Origin: Bifidobacterium rousetti | GTDB taxonomy: Bacteria; Actinomycetota; Actinomycetes; Actinomycetales; Bifidobacteriaceae | Direction of reading: 5' to 3' | DNA: 64,000 nt | Assembly: GCF_008698235.1 (NCBI RefSeq) | Contig: NZ_PEBH01000001.1 | Coordinates: 62,001 to 126,000 of the forward strand | Shown: in pieces, positions 23,496-33,225 of the stretch | Layout of the letters: every line of letters begins with the position of its first letter | Numbering within the stretch: the first letter of the stretch is position 1 | Program-made: the position numbers and the translations under genes | Notes under the pieces: model-generated | What the model was told of the DNA's origin: nothing | Seen by the model: only the letters and a program-made list of their open reading frames with translations | Databases searched by the model: none

Positions 23496-24278
23496 ATGCA
23501 GCTGGCGCTGGAGAGCAACGTGTTCTTCATGCTGGTGGAATACCTTGCGGTGTTCTGCTGCGGTCTGGTCGGCGGACTGGCCGCCGTGCACAAGAACTAC
23601 GATCTGTTCGCCATCCTCGTGACCGCGTGGCTGACCGCGCTCGGCGGCGGCGTGCTGCGTGACGTGCTTCTCGAGGTGCCGCCGGTGGGCATCACCGACC
23701 GATGGTCCGTGCTGTCCGCGCTCGCCTCGGGCGTGGCTATCGCCGTGCTGCATCTCGAGGTCGACAAGCTCAAATGGTCGATGCTGACCCTGGATGCATT
23801 GGCGCTCGGCCTGTTCGCCGTGATCGGCACGTCCAAGGCCATGTACCTCGGTGCCTCCGGCATGACCTCGGTATTTCTCGGCATGGCCACCGCGCTTGGA
23901 GGCGGATTGGTGCGTGACATGCTGCTCAACGACGTGCCGATGATCATCCGAGACAAGCACTGGTATGCGGTGCCCTCGGCGGTCGGATGCATCATCGATG
24001 TGTTCGTGTGCAAAGGACGCATGGCGGGCCTGCTCAACGCCGAACAGGAGATCGCGCTCGATCTGGTCATCATCGCGCTGGTCGTCGGCATGCGCCTGAC
24101 GTCGGTGATCTTCAACATCAAGCTGCCAGGCGCGATGGAACGCCACAACGTGTACCTGCCGGGAGAGGCCCGGTACCTCAAGCGTCCGGACATCACCCCG
24201 CGCAAGTCGGACGGCGAGGACGGGACGTCGCAGGGACGCCGCGACAAGGCCGGGGACGAACGGCACGACAAGCGGTGA
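23496..24278 (+). CDS. TRIC-type channel / UPF0126 membrane protein (260 aa)
   Basis: Two tandem UPF0126 repeats: 'CGLVGGLAAVHKNYDLFAIL... LGGGVLRDVL' (residues 20-60) and 'FAVIGTSKAMYLG... LGGGLVRDMLLNDVP' (residues 108-150). These are the prokaryotic TRIC (trimeric intracellular cation channel) signature GGGxxRD. Seven membrane helices are predicted. A charged cytoplasmic tail (KSDGEDGTSQGRRDKAGDERHDK) follows. Bacterial members conduct potassium and other small cations; the physiological role is unclear. GGAGGGAGGG precedes the ATG. Confidence 0.85.
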   Translation: MQLALESNVFFMLVEYLAVFCCGLVGGLAAVHKNYDLFAILVTAWLTALGGGVLRDVLLEVPPVGITDRWSVLSALASGVAIAVLHLEVDKLKWSMLTLDALALGLFAVIGTSKAMYLGASGMTSVFLGMATALGGGLVRDMLLNDVPMIIRDKHWYAVPSAVGCIIDVFVCKGRMAGLLNAEQEIALDLVIIALVVGMRLTSVIFNIKLPGAMERHNVYLPGEARYLKRPDITPRKSDGEDGTSQGRRDKAGDERHDKR

Positions 24279-24287
24279 CTGCTGCTG

Positions 24288-24316
24288 TGTCGTTTATCCG
24301 CGCCGCGTGCTATCAT
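24288..24316 (+). promoter_or_regulatory. Predicted promoter of rpsT
   Basis: TGTCGT (24288-24293), 17-bp spacer, TATCAT (24311-24316), 45 bp before the start. Confidence 0.5.
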
Positions 24317-24360
24317 CTACGTCTCGTATGTCCTTATAGCAAACGTCGTTTGGAGTTACA

Positions 24361-24621
24361 TTGGCAAACATCAAGTCGCAGAAGAAGCGCGTCATCACCA
24401 ACGAGAAGGCGCACAAGCGCAACGTGGCCGTCAAGTCCGCGCTGAAGACCGCGATCCGCAACACCCGCAAGGCCATCGAGTCCGGTGACAAGGCCGCCGC
24501 CGAGGCCGCCTTCAAGGTCGCCGCCCAGAAGCTCGACAAGGCCGCCGGCGCCGGCGTGATCCACAAGAACCAGGCCGCGAACCGCAAGTCCGGCCTCGCC
24601 GTCGCGATCAACGCTCTGTGA
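24361..24621 (+). CDS. rpsT: 30S ribosomal protein S20
   Basis: 86 aa, TTG start preceded by GGAGTTACA. Sequence [20 protein letters not shown] and '[20 protein letters not shown]' are diagnostic. Lys/Ala-rich helical protein that binds 16S rRNA. A rare start codon is common for S20 and fits translational autoregulation known in other bacteria. Terminator at 24677. Upstream of lepA, as in many actinobacteria. Confidence 0.97.
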   Translation: MANIKSQKKRVITNEKAHKRNVAVKSALKTAIRNTRKAIESGDKAAAEAAFKVAAQKLDKAAGAGVIHKNQAANRKSGLAVAINAL

Positions 24622-24676
24622 GTGACAGACACCCGGTGATCAGGGTGTGAGTCGCCCGCATCGGCGACATTGCCGT

Positions 24677-24714
24677 AAAGACCCCGCGGAACCCATCCGG
24701 TCCGCGGGGTCTTT
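24677..24714 (+). terminator. Terminator after rpsT
   Basis: AAAGACCCCGCGGA ... TCCGCGGGGTCTTT, a 14-bp perfect stem ending in T's. Confidence 0.93.
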
Positions 24715-24778
24715 CGCGTCGAGTACACTGATTTCGTTTGACTTGAGTAAGACCTGAAGCCAGTAGGAGGCACGTTCA

Positions 24779-26659
<1,881 letters not shown>

Positions 26660-26696
26660 GCCGGAACGGATTCGCAAAACTTAGGCACTTTTATCG

Positions 26697-26809
26697 TTTC
26701 CTAGGCAGGTGTTGGTCCGGAGATGGTTCAAAATCCCTGTCTTTCCAAGGGTGTTCGTATCGGTATCCGGGGAGCTCCTGCCTAGGAAACGCGAAATCTG
26801 CCTAGGAAA
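26697..26809. repeat. Three copies of CTGCCTAGGAAA, one inverted
   Basis: TTTCCTAGGCAG at 26697-26708, CTGCCTAGGAAA at 26778-26789 and again at 26798-26809. The last two are spaced by exactly 20 bp (two helical turns), and the first is the perfect inverse. The core CCTAGG is palindromic. They lie in the lepA-hemW gap, just before the hemW ribosome-binding site. Candidate regulator sites or ends of a small mobile sequence. Confidence 0.75.
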
Positions 26810-26828
26810 TGAGGGGAGGGCAATCGGA

Positions 26829-28166
26829 ATGTCGTTTGAGGTGTACATTCATGTGCCGTTCTGCCTTCGGCGTTGTGGCTACTGCGACTTCAACACATAT
26901 ACGGCGGTCGATTTAGGCGCCGGGGCATCGCGCGGCAACTACGCGAACATGGTCATTCGTGAGATGGAACTCGTGCGTGCTTGGCAGGAGGCCCACGGCG
27001 TCGACGAACCGCCGGCGGATACCGTGTTCTTCGGTGGCGGCACGCCCACCATCCTCTCCGCGGATGATCTGGTGGCCATGCTGGATGCGATCCGACGCAT
27101 CTGGGGACTCGAGCCCGGCGCGGAGATCACCACCGAGGCCAATCCGGACACCGTCAACGAGTACTACATCAACCGTCTCGCCGAGGGCGGCTTCACGCGC
27201 GTCTCCTTCGGCATGCAGTCGGCGGTGCCGCATGTGCTGAAGATCTTGGACCGCACGCACACGCCCGCGAACGTCGAGGCGGGCGTGCGCGCCGCGGACG
27301 CCGCCGGCCTTCGAACCAGCGTCGACCTCATTTATGGGGCGCCGGGGGAGAGCCTCGACGACTGGCGCACCTCGGTCGAGACGGCCATCGGCCTCGGCGT
27401 CAACCACATCTCCGCCTACGCGCTGACCGTCGAACCGACCACAAAGATGGGGCGCCGGATCGCCGCGGGCACACTGCCCAAGCCCGATGACGACGACGAG
27501 GCCACCAAGTACGAGATCGCCGACGACCTGTTCTCCGCCGCCGGTCTTGAATGGTACGAGGTCTCGAACTGGGCGCGGCCCGGATATGAGAGCCGTCACA
27601 ACCTCGGCTACTGGAGGAACGTCGACTGGTCGGGACTCGGACCCGGCGCCCACTCGCATTACAACGCGTGCGCCGATGCGGGGGCCCGGCTCCCTCTGAC
27701 GAGGGGGCTGTCAGCGCAGCTGGCCGGGGGAGAGACGGCGTTGGCCCAACCGAGGGAACAGATCACGGGCATGAACGCCCTGCGTGCATGGGACATCGCG
27801 CACCCGCGTCTGTGGGGCACGGCCATCAATGAAGGCCGTGTGCCGTGGGCGGGCAGCGAGGAGATCACCCCGGACGAGAACCTCGAGGAGTTCATCATGC
27901 TGGGCCTGCGCATCCGCGAAGGGCTCGATCTGGACCGCATCAACCGTGCCATCGCCTCAGCCGCTGGTAGCGGGGTGGTCGGCACCTCGAGCCTCAAGCC
28001 CATCGACCCCGCGCAGCTCATGCCGATGGTCGACGGGGGACTCATCACTTTGACCCAGGATTCCCGTGATGCCGGAAACTCCGGTGTCCGCGTCGTTCCC
28101 ACCCGCAAGGGCCGTCTGCTCAACGACGCCGTCATCGAACGCCTCTTCGATCTCGTCGGCGTGTGA
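26829..28166 (+). CDS. hemW: Radical SAM heme chaperone HemW
   Basis: 445 aa. The start at 26829 (MSFEVYIHVPFC) has GGGGAGGG in front; a longer open frame upstream runs through the repeats and is not likely coding. The iron-sulfur site is C12-x3-C16-x2-C19 ('PFCLRRCGYCDF'). Also 'TVFFGGGTPTIL', 'SFGMQSA', 'DLIYGAPGES' and 'ISAYALTVEPTT'. HemW-type proteins carry heme to targets and are distinct from oxygen-independent HemN. A 48-bp palindromic repeat is inserted in frame (residues about 287-303), right after 'GLGPGAHSHYNAC', in the loop before the C-terminal helical domain. The rest of the protein is intact. Confidence 0.9.
   Translation: MSFEVYIHVPFCLRRCGYCDFNTYTAVDLGAGASRGNYANMVIREMELVRAWQEAHGVDEPPADTVFFGGGTPTILSADDLVAMLDAIRRIWGLEPGAEITTEANPDTVNEYYINRLAEGGFTRVSFGMQSAVPHVLKILDRTHTPANVEAGVRAADAAGLRTSVDLIYGAPGESLDDWRTSVETAIGLGVNHISAYALTVEPTTKMGRRIAAGTLPKPDDDDEATKYEIADDLFSAAGLEWYEVSNWARPGYESRHNLGYWRNVDWSGLGPGAHSHYNACADAGARLPLTRGLSAQLAGGETALAQPREQITGMNALRAWDIAHPRLWGTAINEGRVPWAGSEEITPDENLEEFIMLGLRIREGLDLDRINRAIASAAGSGVVGTSSLKPIDPAQLMPMVDGGLITLTQDSRDAGNSGVRVVPTRKGRLLNDAVIERLFDLVGV
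27688..27735 (+). repeat. 48-bp palindromic repeat inside hemW
   Basis: GGCTCCCTCTGACGAGGGGG... with hairpin arms CCCTC/GAGGG and a second hairpin, ending GGGGGAGAGA. Length 48 bp = 16 codons, so the frame is kept; it encodes RLPLTRGLSAQLAGGE-like residues absent from typical HemW (from memory). Confidence 0.85.
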
Positions 28167-28362
28167 GCCCCGCGGATACGGGGGACTCAGTGTGATTGCG
28201 TGAGGATTCGTCTTTGAGCCCCGCGGCACGGCCCTTTTCGTTGGTCTCATCCATCCCGCCTCCCCGATACATCTCCTCATGGAAAGTGAATATGGCATAT
28301 TATATAGATGAGATATGCAAAAAAGTATGCCGAAACAATGCGACGGCGGAAAGGAATCGGCG

Positions 28363-29355
28363 ATGACGACGGCAACACGCGAACTCAACTGGGCGACTCT
28401 GGGAACCGGCGTCATCGCCAACCAGCTCGAGCAGGCGTTGGAATCCAAAGGCCGCAGGCTGTACTCGGTGGCCAACCGCACGCATGCCAAGGGGGTCGCC
28501 TTCGCGGGGAAATACGGCATCGGCAAGGTCTATGAGCGCATCGACGACGTGTTCGACGACCCGGAGGTGGACGTGATCTACATCTCCACTCCGCACAACA
28601 CGCATATCGGGTTCCTGCGCAAGGCGCTCGCAGCCGGCAAGCACGTGCTGTGCGAGAAGTCCATCACGCTCAATGCCGACGAACTGGACGAGGCGGTCGC
28701 GCTCGCCGAGGCCAACCATGTGGTGCTCGCCGAGGCCATGACCATCTACCATATGCCGCTCTACAGGAAGCTCAGCGAGATCATCGACTCCGGTGCGCTC
28801 GGCGAGCTGAAGCTCCTGCAGATGAACTTCGGCTCCTACAAGGAGTACGACATGGCCAACCGATTCTTCAACCGCAACCTTGCGGGCGGCGCCATGCTCG
28901 ACATCGGCGTGTATGCGCTCTCCTTCGTCCGCTGGTTCATGGATTCCAAGCCTGACCGGATCCTCTCGCAGGTCAAAACCGCCCCCACCGGCGTGGACGA
29001 GCAGGCCGGCATCCTCCTGACCAATCCTCACGGTCAGATGGCCACGGTCACGTTGTCGCTGCACGCCAAGCAGCCCAAGCGCGGGCTCGCCGTGTTTGAC
29101 AGGGCCTATGTGGAGGTCGTCGACTATCCGCGCGGTGAGCGCGCCACCATCACATGGGTGGACGACGGCCGCACGGAGGTGGTGGAAGCGGGGCGTACCG
29201 CCGATGCGCTCTCCTACGAGGTGGACGATATGGAGACGGCCATCGCCGGCGACCCGTCCGTCATGCATCTGGACTATACGCGCGATGTGATGGCCATGAT
29301 GACCGAGATCCGCGTCGGCCAGTGGAAGATGACCTACCCGGAGGAGGAACGGTAG
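28363..29355 (+). CDS. Gfo/Idh/MocA family oxidoreductase (330 aa)
   Basis: NAD(P)-dependent sugar or sugar-alcohol dehydrogenase family. N-terminal Rossmann domain ('WATLGTGVIANQLEQAL'), 'STPHNTHIGF' and the catalytic 'LCEKSITLNADEL' (Lys of EKP-type motif, here EKS). The C-terminal domain has 'FNRNLAGGAMLDIGVYALSF' with Asp and Tyr positions typical of the active site. Start at 28363 with GAAAGGA upstream. Substrate not determinable here. It ends 2 bp from the convergent bcp gene. An AT-rich, partly inverted element (GGCATA/TATGCC) at about 28292-28330 may be its operator. Confidence 0.88.
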   Translation: MTTATRELNWATLGTGVIANQLEQALESKGRRLYSVANRTHAKGVAFAGKYGIGKVYERIDDVFDDPEVDVIYISTPHNTHIGFLRKALAAGKHVLCEKSITLNADELDEAVALAEANHVVLAEAMTIYHMPLYRKLSEIIDSGALGELKLLQMNFGSYKEYDMANRFFNRNLAGGAMLDIGVYALSFVRWFMDSKPDRILSQVKTAPTGVDEQAGILLTNPHGQMATVTLSLHAKQPKRGLAVFDRAYVEVVDYPRGERATITWVDDGRTEVVEAGRTADALSYEVDDMETAIAGDPSVMHLDYTRDVMAMMTEIRVGQWKMTYPEEER

Positions 29356-29357
29356 TT

Positions 29358-29912
29358 TCAGTCTCCCAGCCGCTTGATGAGCGAATCAACGTGTCCCTTG
29401 GCGCGCACGTTGTAGCGCGCCAGGATGATGACGCCATGCTCGTCGATGGCGAACGTGGAACGGATGACCCCGACGTGCGTCTTGCCGTACAGCTTCTTCT
29501 CGCCCCAGGCGGCGTACGCCTTATGCACGCCGAGCTCCGGGTCGGAAAGCAGCGGGAACGACAGATGATCGCGCTCGCGGAACCGCTGCAGCTTGGTCAT
29601 CGGATCCTTCGAGACGCCCAGCACCGTGTATCCGAGCGTGCTCAGACGGGCCATGTTGTCGCGGAAGTCGCACGCTTCGGTGGTGCAACCGGGCGTCATC
29701 GCCGCCGGATAGAAGTAGAGGATCACCTTGCGGCCCTGCTTGGTCAGATCGGCAAGTGAGATCGTCGATTCCGTGCCGTCCGGTTCGACCGCCGGAAGCG
29801 TGAAGTCCGGTGCTGTCTGACCGGCTTCGAGTCTGGTCGGCGGCTCCTGTGCAGGGGTCTGTGTCGTTGCGTCCATGGTGTTGCCGGTGTTGTCGGTAGT
29901 GCTATCGGTCAT
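29358..29912 (-). CDS. bcp: Thioredoxin-dependent peroxiredoxin, Bcp/PrxQ type (184 aa)
   Basis: Reduces hydroperoxides with thioredoxin. 'LEAGQTAPDFTLPAVEPDG' and 'VILYFYPAAMTPGCTTEACDFRD', with peroxidatic Cys and resolving Cys five residues later, as in the atypical 2-Cys PrxQ class. Also 'GVSKDP' and 'FPLLSDPELGVHKAYAAWGEKK'. Start chosen at 29912; the Thr/Asn-rich N-terminal extension of about 30 residues is unusual, and Met at 29876 (MDATTQT) is an alternative start. Cytosolic antioxidant defence of an oxygen-sensitive host. Confidence 0.9.
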   Translation of the reverse strand: MTDSTTDNTGNTMDATTQTPAQEPPTRLEAGQTAPDFTLPAVEPDGTESTISLADLTKQGRKVILYFYPAAMTPGCTTEACDFRDNMARLSTLGYTVLGVSKDPMTKLQRFRERDHLSFPLLSDPELGVHKAYAAWGEKKLYGKTHVGVIRSTFAIDEHGVIILARYNVRAKGHVDSLIKRLGD

Positions 29913-30008
29913 ATGTGTCAGCGTAGTCCCGCCGCTGTCCTGCCGCGGTCCCGCTTCGGTCGCTCCTTTCGTGGGTTCGCAAACCGTATCATCATTGTGA
30001 TACACTTG

Positions 30009-30034
30009 AACTGTGTCACACCAGTGGCACAGTT
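30009..30034. promoter_or_regulatory. Inverted repeat, candidate GntR (YtrA-type) operator
   Basis: AACTGTG (30009-30015) and CACAGTT (30028-30034), perfect 7-bp arms with 12 bp between, about 60 bp upstream of the membrane-protein/GntR operon. An autoregulatory site for the GntR protein encoded at 31090 is the simplest reading. Confidence 0.5.
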
Positions 30035-30097
30035 GTATAGCCGATATGGCCGATGGAGACCGATGCGGCAGGCAAAGCGTAACAGGAGGCGATCGTG

Positions 30098-31093
30098 ATG
30101 TTCGGTCCGTTCTCATTGGTGGACGTGATGGTGATGTGGCTCATCCTGATCGGGCTGGGAGTGGTCGCTGTGGCCGTGGCCGTCATCGCGCTGGTGGTCA
30201 TGAATCGGGCGTCGGAGTTCAGGCCGTCGCAGGTCGGATTCGATGAGGGGGAGCGCTTCGCCTTGGCGGGTGTCGCCCGACGCAGGGTACTCATGTGTGT
30301 GGTCGGCGTCGTCGCGGTCACGCTGATCGCGCGGCTGTGCGGAGGGGTGCTGCGGTACGGGCTCAACCTCGCTCTGCTGCCCGTCGTCGCGTCCTGCATC
30401 GCCGCCGGGCTGGCTGCGATGCCGTACGACAACGGCATCGCCGAGAATGGCTCCGGGGGAGCCGGCGGTGTGCGCGTCGCGTCGCTGCGGTCCCGTGAGC
30501 CATGGACCTACGCGCGCTGGTACGTGCTCGCCCAGCCGATCGTCGTGTCCGTTATGCTCATCGGGTATCTGACCATCACCGCCTGCATGGGAACCACGGA
30601 CGGCGATGGGGCAGGACGGTCGATCAGGTTGACGAAGGAGAACGCCTACGGCGGCGTAGTGGGTGAGTCCGGCCCGTTCCCGGGCGTGTACTACGCGCTG
30701 CCCCTGATCGCGGTCACCGTGCTGCTGGTCGTGCTCGTCTGCGCCGCGTTGCTGCGGATCTCGCGTACCCCGGCCGCTGCCGGTGGAGGCGGTGGGTGGG
30801 CCGATCGCATGTGGCGCTCGACGATGACCAAGTTCGTCGTCTTCCTGTCCTCGGGGTCGATGCTGGTCTGCGCCGCCGGCGTGCTGTATTTCGCCGGCGG
30901 GGCGACCCGACGGGTCGGTACCAATTTCGATACGTTGCCGCCCACCTATGCGGACGACGTGTATCCCACGCTTGGCCTGTTGCAGATGGCCGTAAGCGGG
31001 GTGATGGGTGTGCTGGCCCTTGTATACCTCGCGATGGCGGTGTTTGCCGCGGCGAGGTTGTGGATCGGGATGTGGAAGGCGGATGCGCGATGA
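30098..31093 (+). CDS. Multi-pass membrane protein co-transcribed with a GntR regulator (331 aa)
   Basis: Start at 30098 with AGGAGG 8 bases upstream. Five or six membrane helices: about residues 5-33, 65-85, 90-108, 140-160, 195-220 and 250-270, then one near the C-terminus. It resembles DUF1648-type/YtrA-operon membrane proteins in layout, but no signature is clear. The 3' end overlaps the regulator start by 4 bp (ATGA). Role unknown; probably induced by the signal sensed by the regulator (cell-envelope stress in related operons, inference). Confidence 0.75.
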   Translation: MFGPFSLVDVMVMWLILIGLGVVAVAVAVIALVVMNRASEFRPSQVGFDEGERFALAGVARRRVLMCVVGVVAVTLIARLCGGVLRYGLNLALLPVVASCIAAGLAAMPYDNGIAENGSGGAGGVRVASLRSREPWTYARWYVLAQPIVVSVMLIGYLTITACMGTTDGDGAGRSIRLTKENAYGGVVGESGPFPGVYYALPLIAVTVLLVVLVCAALLRISRTPAAAGGGGGWADRMWRSTMTKFVVFLSSGSMLVCAAGVLYFAGGATRRVGTNFDTLPPTYADDVYPTLGLLQMAVSGVMGVLALVYLAMAVFAAARLWIGMWKADAR

Positions 31094-31509
31094 TCGAGCG
31101 TGGCGGCAATGTCGGGAGCATGGCGGTCGGGAACACGACGATGCCCGCACAGACCGGGGAACTGCGGATCATGGTCCGTGATGACGACCCCATGCCCGTC
31201 TACGAGCAGATACGCGCGCAGGTCGAGGCGGCGATCCGCAGTGGTGCCTTGCGGGGCGGCGAACGGCTGCCTTCGGTGCGGCAGTTGGCGGGCGATCTGC
31301 GCATCGCGCCGGGCACTGTGTCCAAGGCATACGGGGAGCTGGCCGGGCGGGGGCTGATCGACACCGGACTTGGGCGTGCGGCGCGCGTGAAACGGGTGGA
31401 GACGCTGCCCGATCCGCTGCTCACCGCCGCCGAGGCGTTCGCCCGCGAGGCGCGCCGATCAGGTGCGGGCTTCGACGAGGCGGTGAATGCGTTGCGCGCC
31501 AAGTGGTGA
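31090..31509 (+). CDS. GntR-family transcriptional regulator, YtrA-like (139 aa)
   Basis: Short GntR protein: winged HTH 'MPVYEQIRAQVEAAIRSGALRGGERLPSVRQLAGDLRIAPGTVSKAYGELAGRGLIDT'-type arrangement across residues 37-95, then a small helical C-terminus only (about 40 residues). This is the YtrA subfamily size. N-terminal extension of about 30 residues. Likely controls its own operon through the inverted repeat at 30009. Convergent with the tetR gene. Confidence 0.85.
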   Translation: MIERGGNVGSMAVGNTTMPAQTGELRIMVRDDDPMPVYEQIRAQVEAAIRSGALRGGERLPSVRQLAGDLRIAPGTVSKAYGELAGRGLIDTGLGRAARVKRVETLPDPLLTAAEAFAREARRSGAGFDEAVNALRAKW

Positions 31510-31547
31510 TGAGATGATGGATGATGGACGGCGGGGAGGTTGCCTGA

Positions 31548-32228
31548 TCACCACAGGATGTCCACCGGTGCGGTGGTCTTGTTGACCTCGATGATCTGGC
31601 AGATCTCCTCCGGGCTCTCCTTGCACCCGCGGCGGATCCACAGCCAGATGATCGAGGAGACCGCGGAGACGAGGATCTCCATCGCGTAGTCGGCGGGGAT
31701 GCCGTTGTAGTCGGTTTTCGGTTCGGCTCCGAACCGCGTTGCCTGCGCGACGATGAGGTGTTTGAGCACCTCCTTCATGCGGTAGTAGAGCTGCATGTCG
31801 TTGCCGGAGCGGGAGACGACGCTGAAGAAGGCGTAGTCGTCGCGGATGTAGCGCAGGGCGTCGGCTATGGATGCCGACTGGAACGCGTCGCAGATGGCCT
31901 TGCCCCGGTGCGGTGCGGTGGCGTTCCCGCCAAGGGAGACGGCTTTCCGGTCACGATCAGGGGAGGCGGCGTCGGTGACGAGGATGCGTGTCAGGTCTTC
32001 GATGGCGTCGTCGACGAGCTGCTGGCGCAGGTCCATCTTGTCGAGATAGTGCATGTAGAAGGTGCCGCGGTTGATGCCCGCGGTGCGGGCGATGTCGCTG
32101 ACCGTCATCGCGTCGAAGCCCTTGGACTGCATCAGCGTGGTGAAGGCCGCCTTGATTCGGGCTTCGGTCTTCGTGTTGCGCTTTGCCGGCGTGCTCGCGG
32201 ATACTGGGGTGTGTGTGGTGGAAGGCAT
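31548..32228 (-). CDS. TetR-family regulator of the adjacent ABC exporter (226 aa)
   Basis: AAGGAG upstream of the ATG at 32228. HTH in residues 20-65: 'KTEARIKAAFTTLMQSKGFD', 'SDIARTAGINRGTFYMHYLDKMDL'. The C-terminal ligand-binding domain has a Trp/Ile-rich terminal helix (SSIIWLWIRRGC) typical of TetR_C-type sensors. Its promoter (-10 TATAAT at 32321-32326, minus strand) contains one copy of the 18-bp operator and the divergent transporter promoter contains the other. It therefore probably represses both. Ligand unknown. Confidence 0.88.
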   Translation of the reverse strand: MPSTTHTPVSASTPAKRNTKTEARIKAAFTTLMQSKGFDAMTVSDIARTAGINRGTFYMHYLDKMDLRQQLVDDAIEDLTRILVTDAASPDRDRKAVSLGGNATAPHRGKAICDAFQSASIADALRYIRDDYAFFSVVSRSGNDMQLYYRMKEVLKHLIVAQATRFGAEPKTDYNGIPADYAMEILVSAVSSIIWLWIRRGCKESPEEICQIIEVNKTTAPVDILW

Positions 32229-32320
32229 GTGGTGCTCCTTGGATTCGTGCGGTCGACTGTGGCCGCGCCGTGGGGTCTGCAGGGGTCTGCATTGCTGCTT
32301 GGGGATGCTGATACCGATGC

Positions 32321-32338
32321 ATTATATCAACATGTTGT
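32321..32338. promoter_or_regulatory. TetR operator 1, overlapping the tetR promoter
   Basis: ATTATATCAACATGTTGT with palindromic core CAACATGTTG. On the minus strand it includes TATAAT, the -10 box of the tetR gene. An identical 18-bp copy is at 32456. Confidence 0.75.
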
Positions 32339-32418
32339 CTTTTTAATGGGTGATTCATGGTGATATGAACGATTTGGGGGACAGTGTTCAATCTGAACGG
32401 ATCGTCGGAAGTTGTTGA

Positions 32419-32473
32419 TTGACCTGATATGCCGACGCTTCCTATCATCGACATCATTATATCAACATGTTGT
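32419..32473 (+). promoter_or_regulatory. Promoter of the ABC exporter with TetR operator 2
   Basis: TTGACC (32419-32424), 18-bp spacer, TATCAT (32443-32448). The second identical operator (32456-32473) covers the expected transcription start. Binding there would block initiation. Confidence 0.7.
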
Positions 32474-32523
32474 TTATTTAGTGGTTGAGGCAACCATAAG
32501 GAACACAAGGAGGCGAAGGACCT

Positions 32524-33225
32524 GTGGCATATATCGAGATGGTGCACAGCTACAAGCGCTACCACATGGGAGACACCGTCATCGTCGCCAACAATGACGT
32601 GAGCTTCGGCATCGAGAAGGGTGAACTGGCAATCATCCTCGGTTCGTCCGGCGCAGGGAAATCGACCGTACTCAACATTTTGGGCGGCATGGACACCAAC
32701 AGCGAGGGGCAGGTGATCATCGACGGCAAGGACATCTCGAACTACACTGCACGGCAGTTGACCGACTACCGCCGCACCGATATCGGGTTCGTGTTCCAGT
32801 TCTACAACCTCGTGGCCAACCTCACCGCCCGGGAGAACGTCGAACTCGCTTCCGAAATCGTGCGCGATGCGCAGGACCCGGTCCAGGCGCTCGTGGATGT
32901 GGGGCTGAAGGACCGCATCGACAACTTCCCGGCGCAGCTCTCCGGCGGTGAGCAGCAGCGCGTCGCCATCGCCCGTGCCGTGGCCAAGAACCCCAAGATT
33001 CTCCTGTGCGACGAGCCGACCGGTGCGCTCGACTACAACACCGGCAAGCAGGTGCTGCGCATCCTGCAGGACCAGAGCCGCGTCAAGGGCGCCACCGTGG
33101 TGATCGTCACCCACAACTCCGCCATCGCGCCCATCGCCGATCGCGTGATCCACATGCATGACGCGCGAGTTAAATCCATCGAGGTCAACGAGCACCCCAT
33201 GGACATCGAGGACTTGGAATGGTGA
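32524..33225 (+). CDS. ABC transporter ATP-binding protein, MacB/LolD type (233 aa)
   Basis: GTG start at 32524 with AAGGAG upstream. Walker A '[18 protein letters not shown]', Q-loop '[19 protein letters not shown]', signature '[14 protein letters not shown]', Walker B '[12 protein letters not shown]', H-loop 'VTHNSA'. Works with the permease encoded next (stop overlaps the permease start). Substrates of such type VII ABC systems include antimicrobial peptides, lipoproteins and signals. Confidence 0.93.
   Translation: MAYIEMVHSYKRYHMGDTVIVANNDVSFGIEKGELAIILGSSGAGKSTVLNILGGMDTNSEGQVIIDGKDISNYTARQLTDYRRTDIGFVFQFYNLVANLTARENVELASEIVRDAQDPVQALVDVGLKDRIDNFPAQLSGGEQQRVAIARAVAKNPKILLCDEPTGALDYNTGKQVLRILQDQSRVKGATVVIVTHNSAIAPIADRVIHMHDARVKSIEVNEHPMDIEDLEW

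Noticed and set aside
26709..26828. A longer N-terminus for HemW starting at 26709
   Set aside because: The extension is translated from the CTGCCTAGGAAA repeat region, has no ribosome-binding site and lacks HemW similarity.
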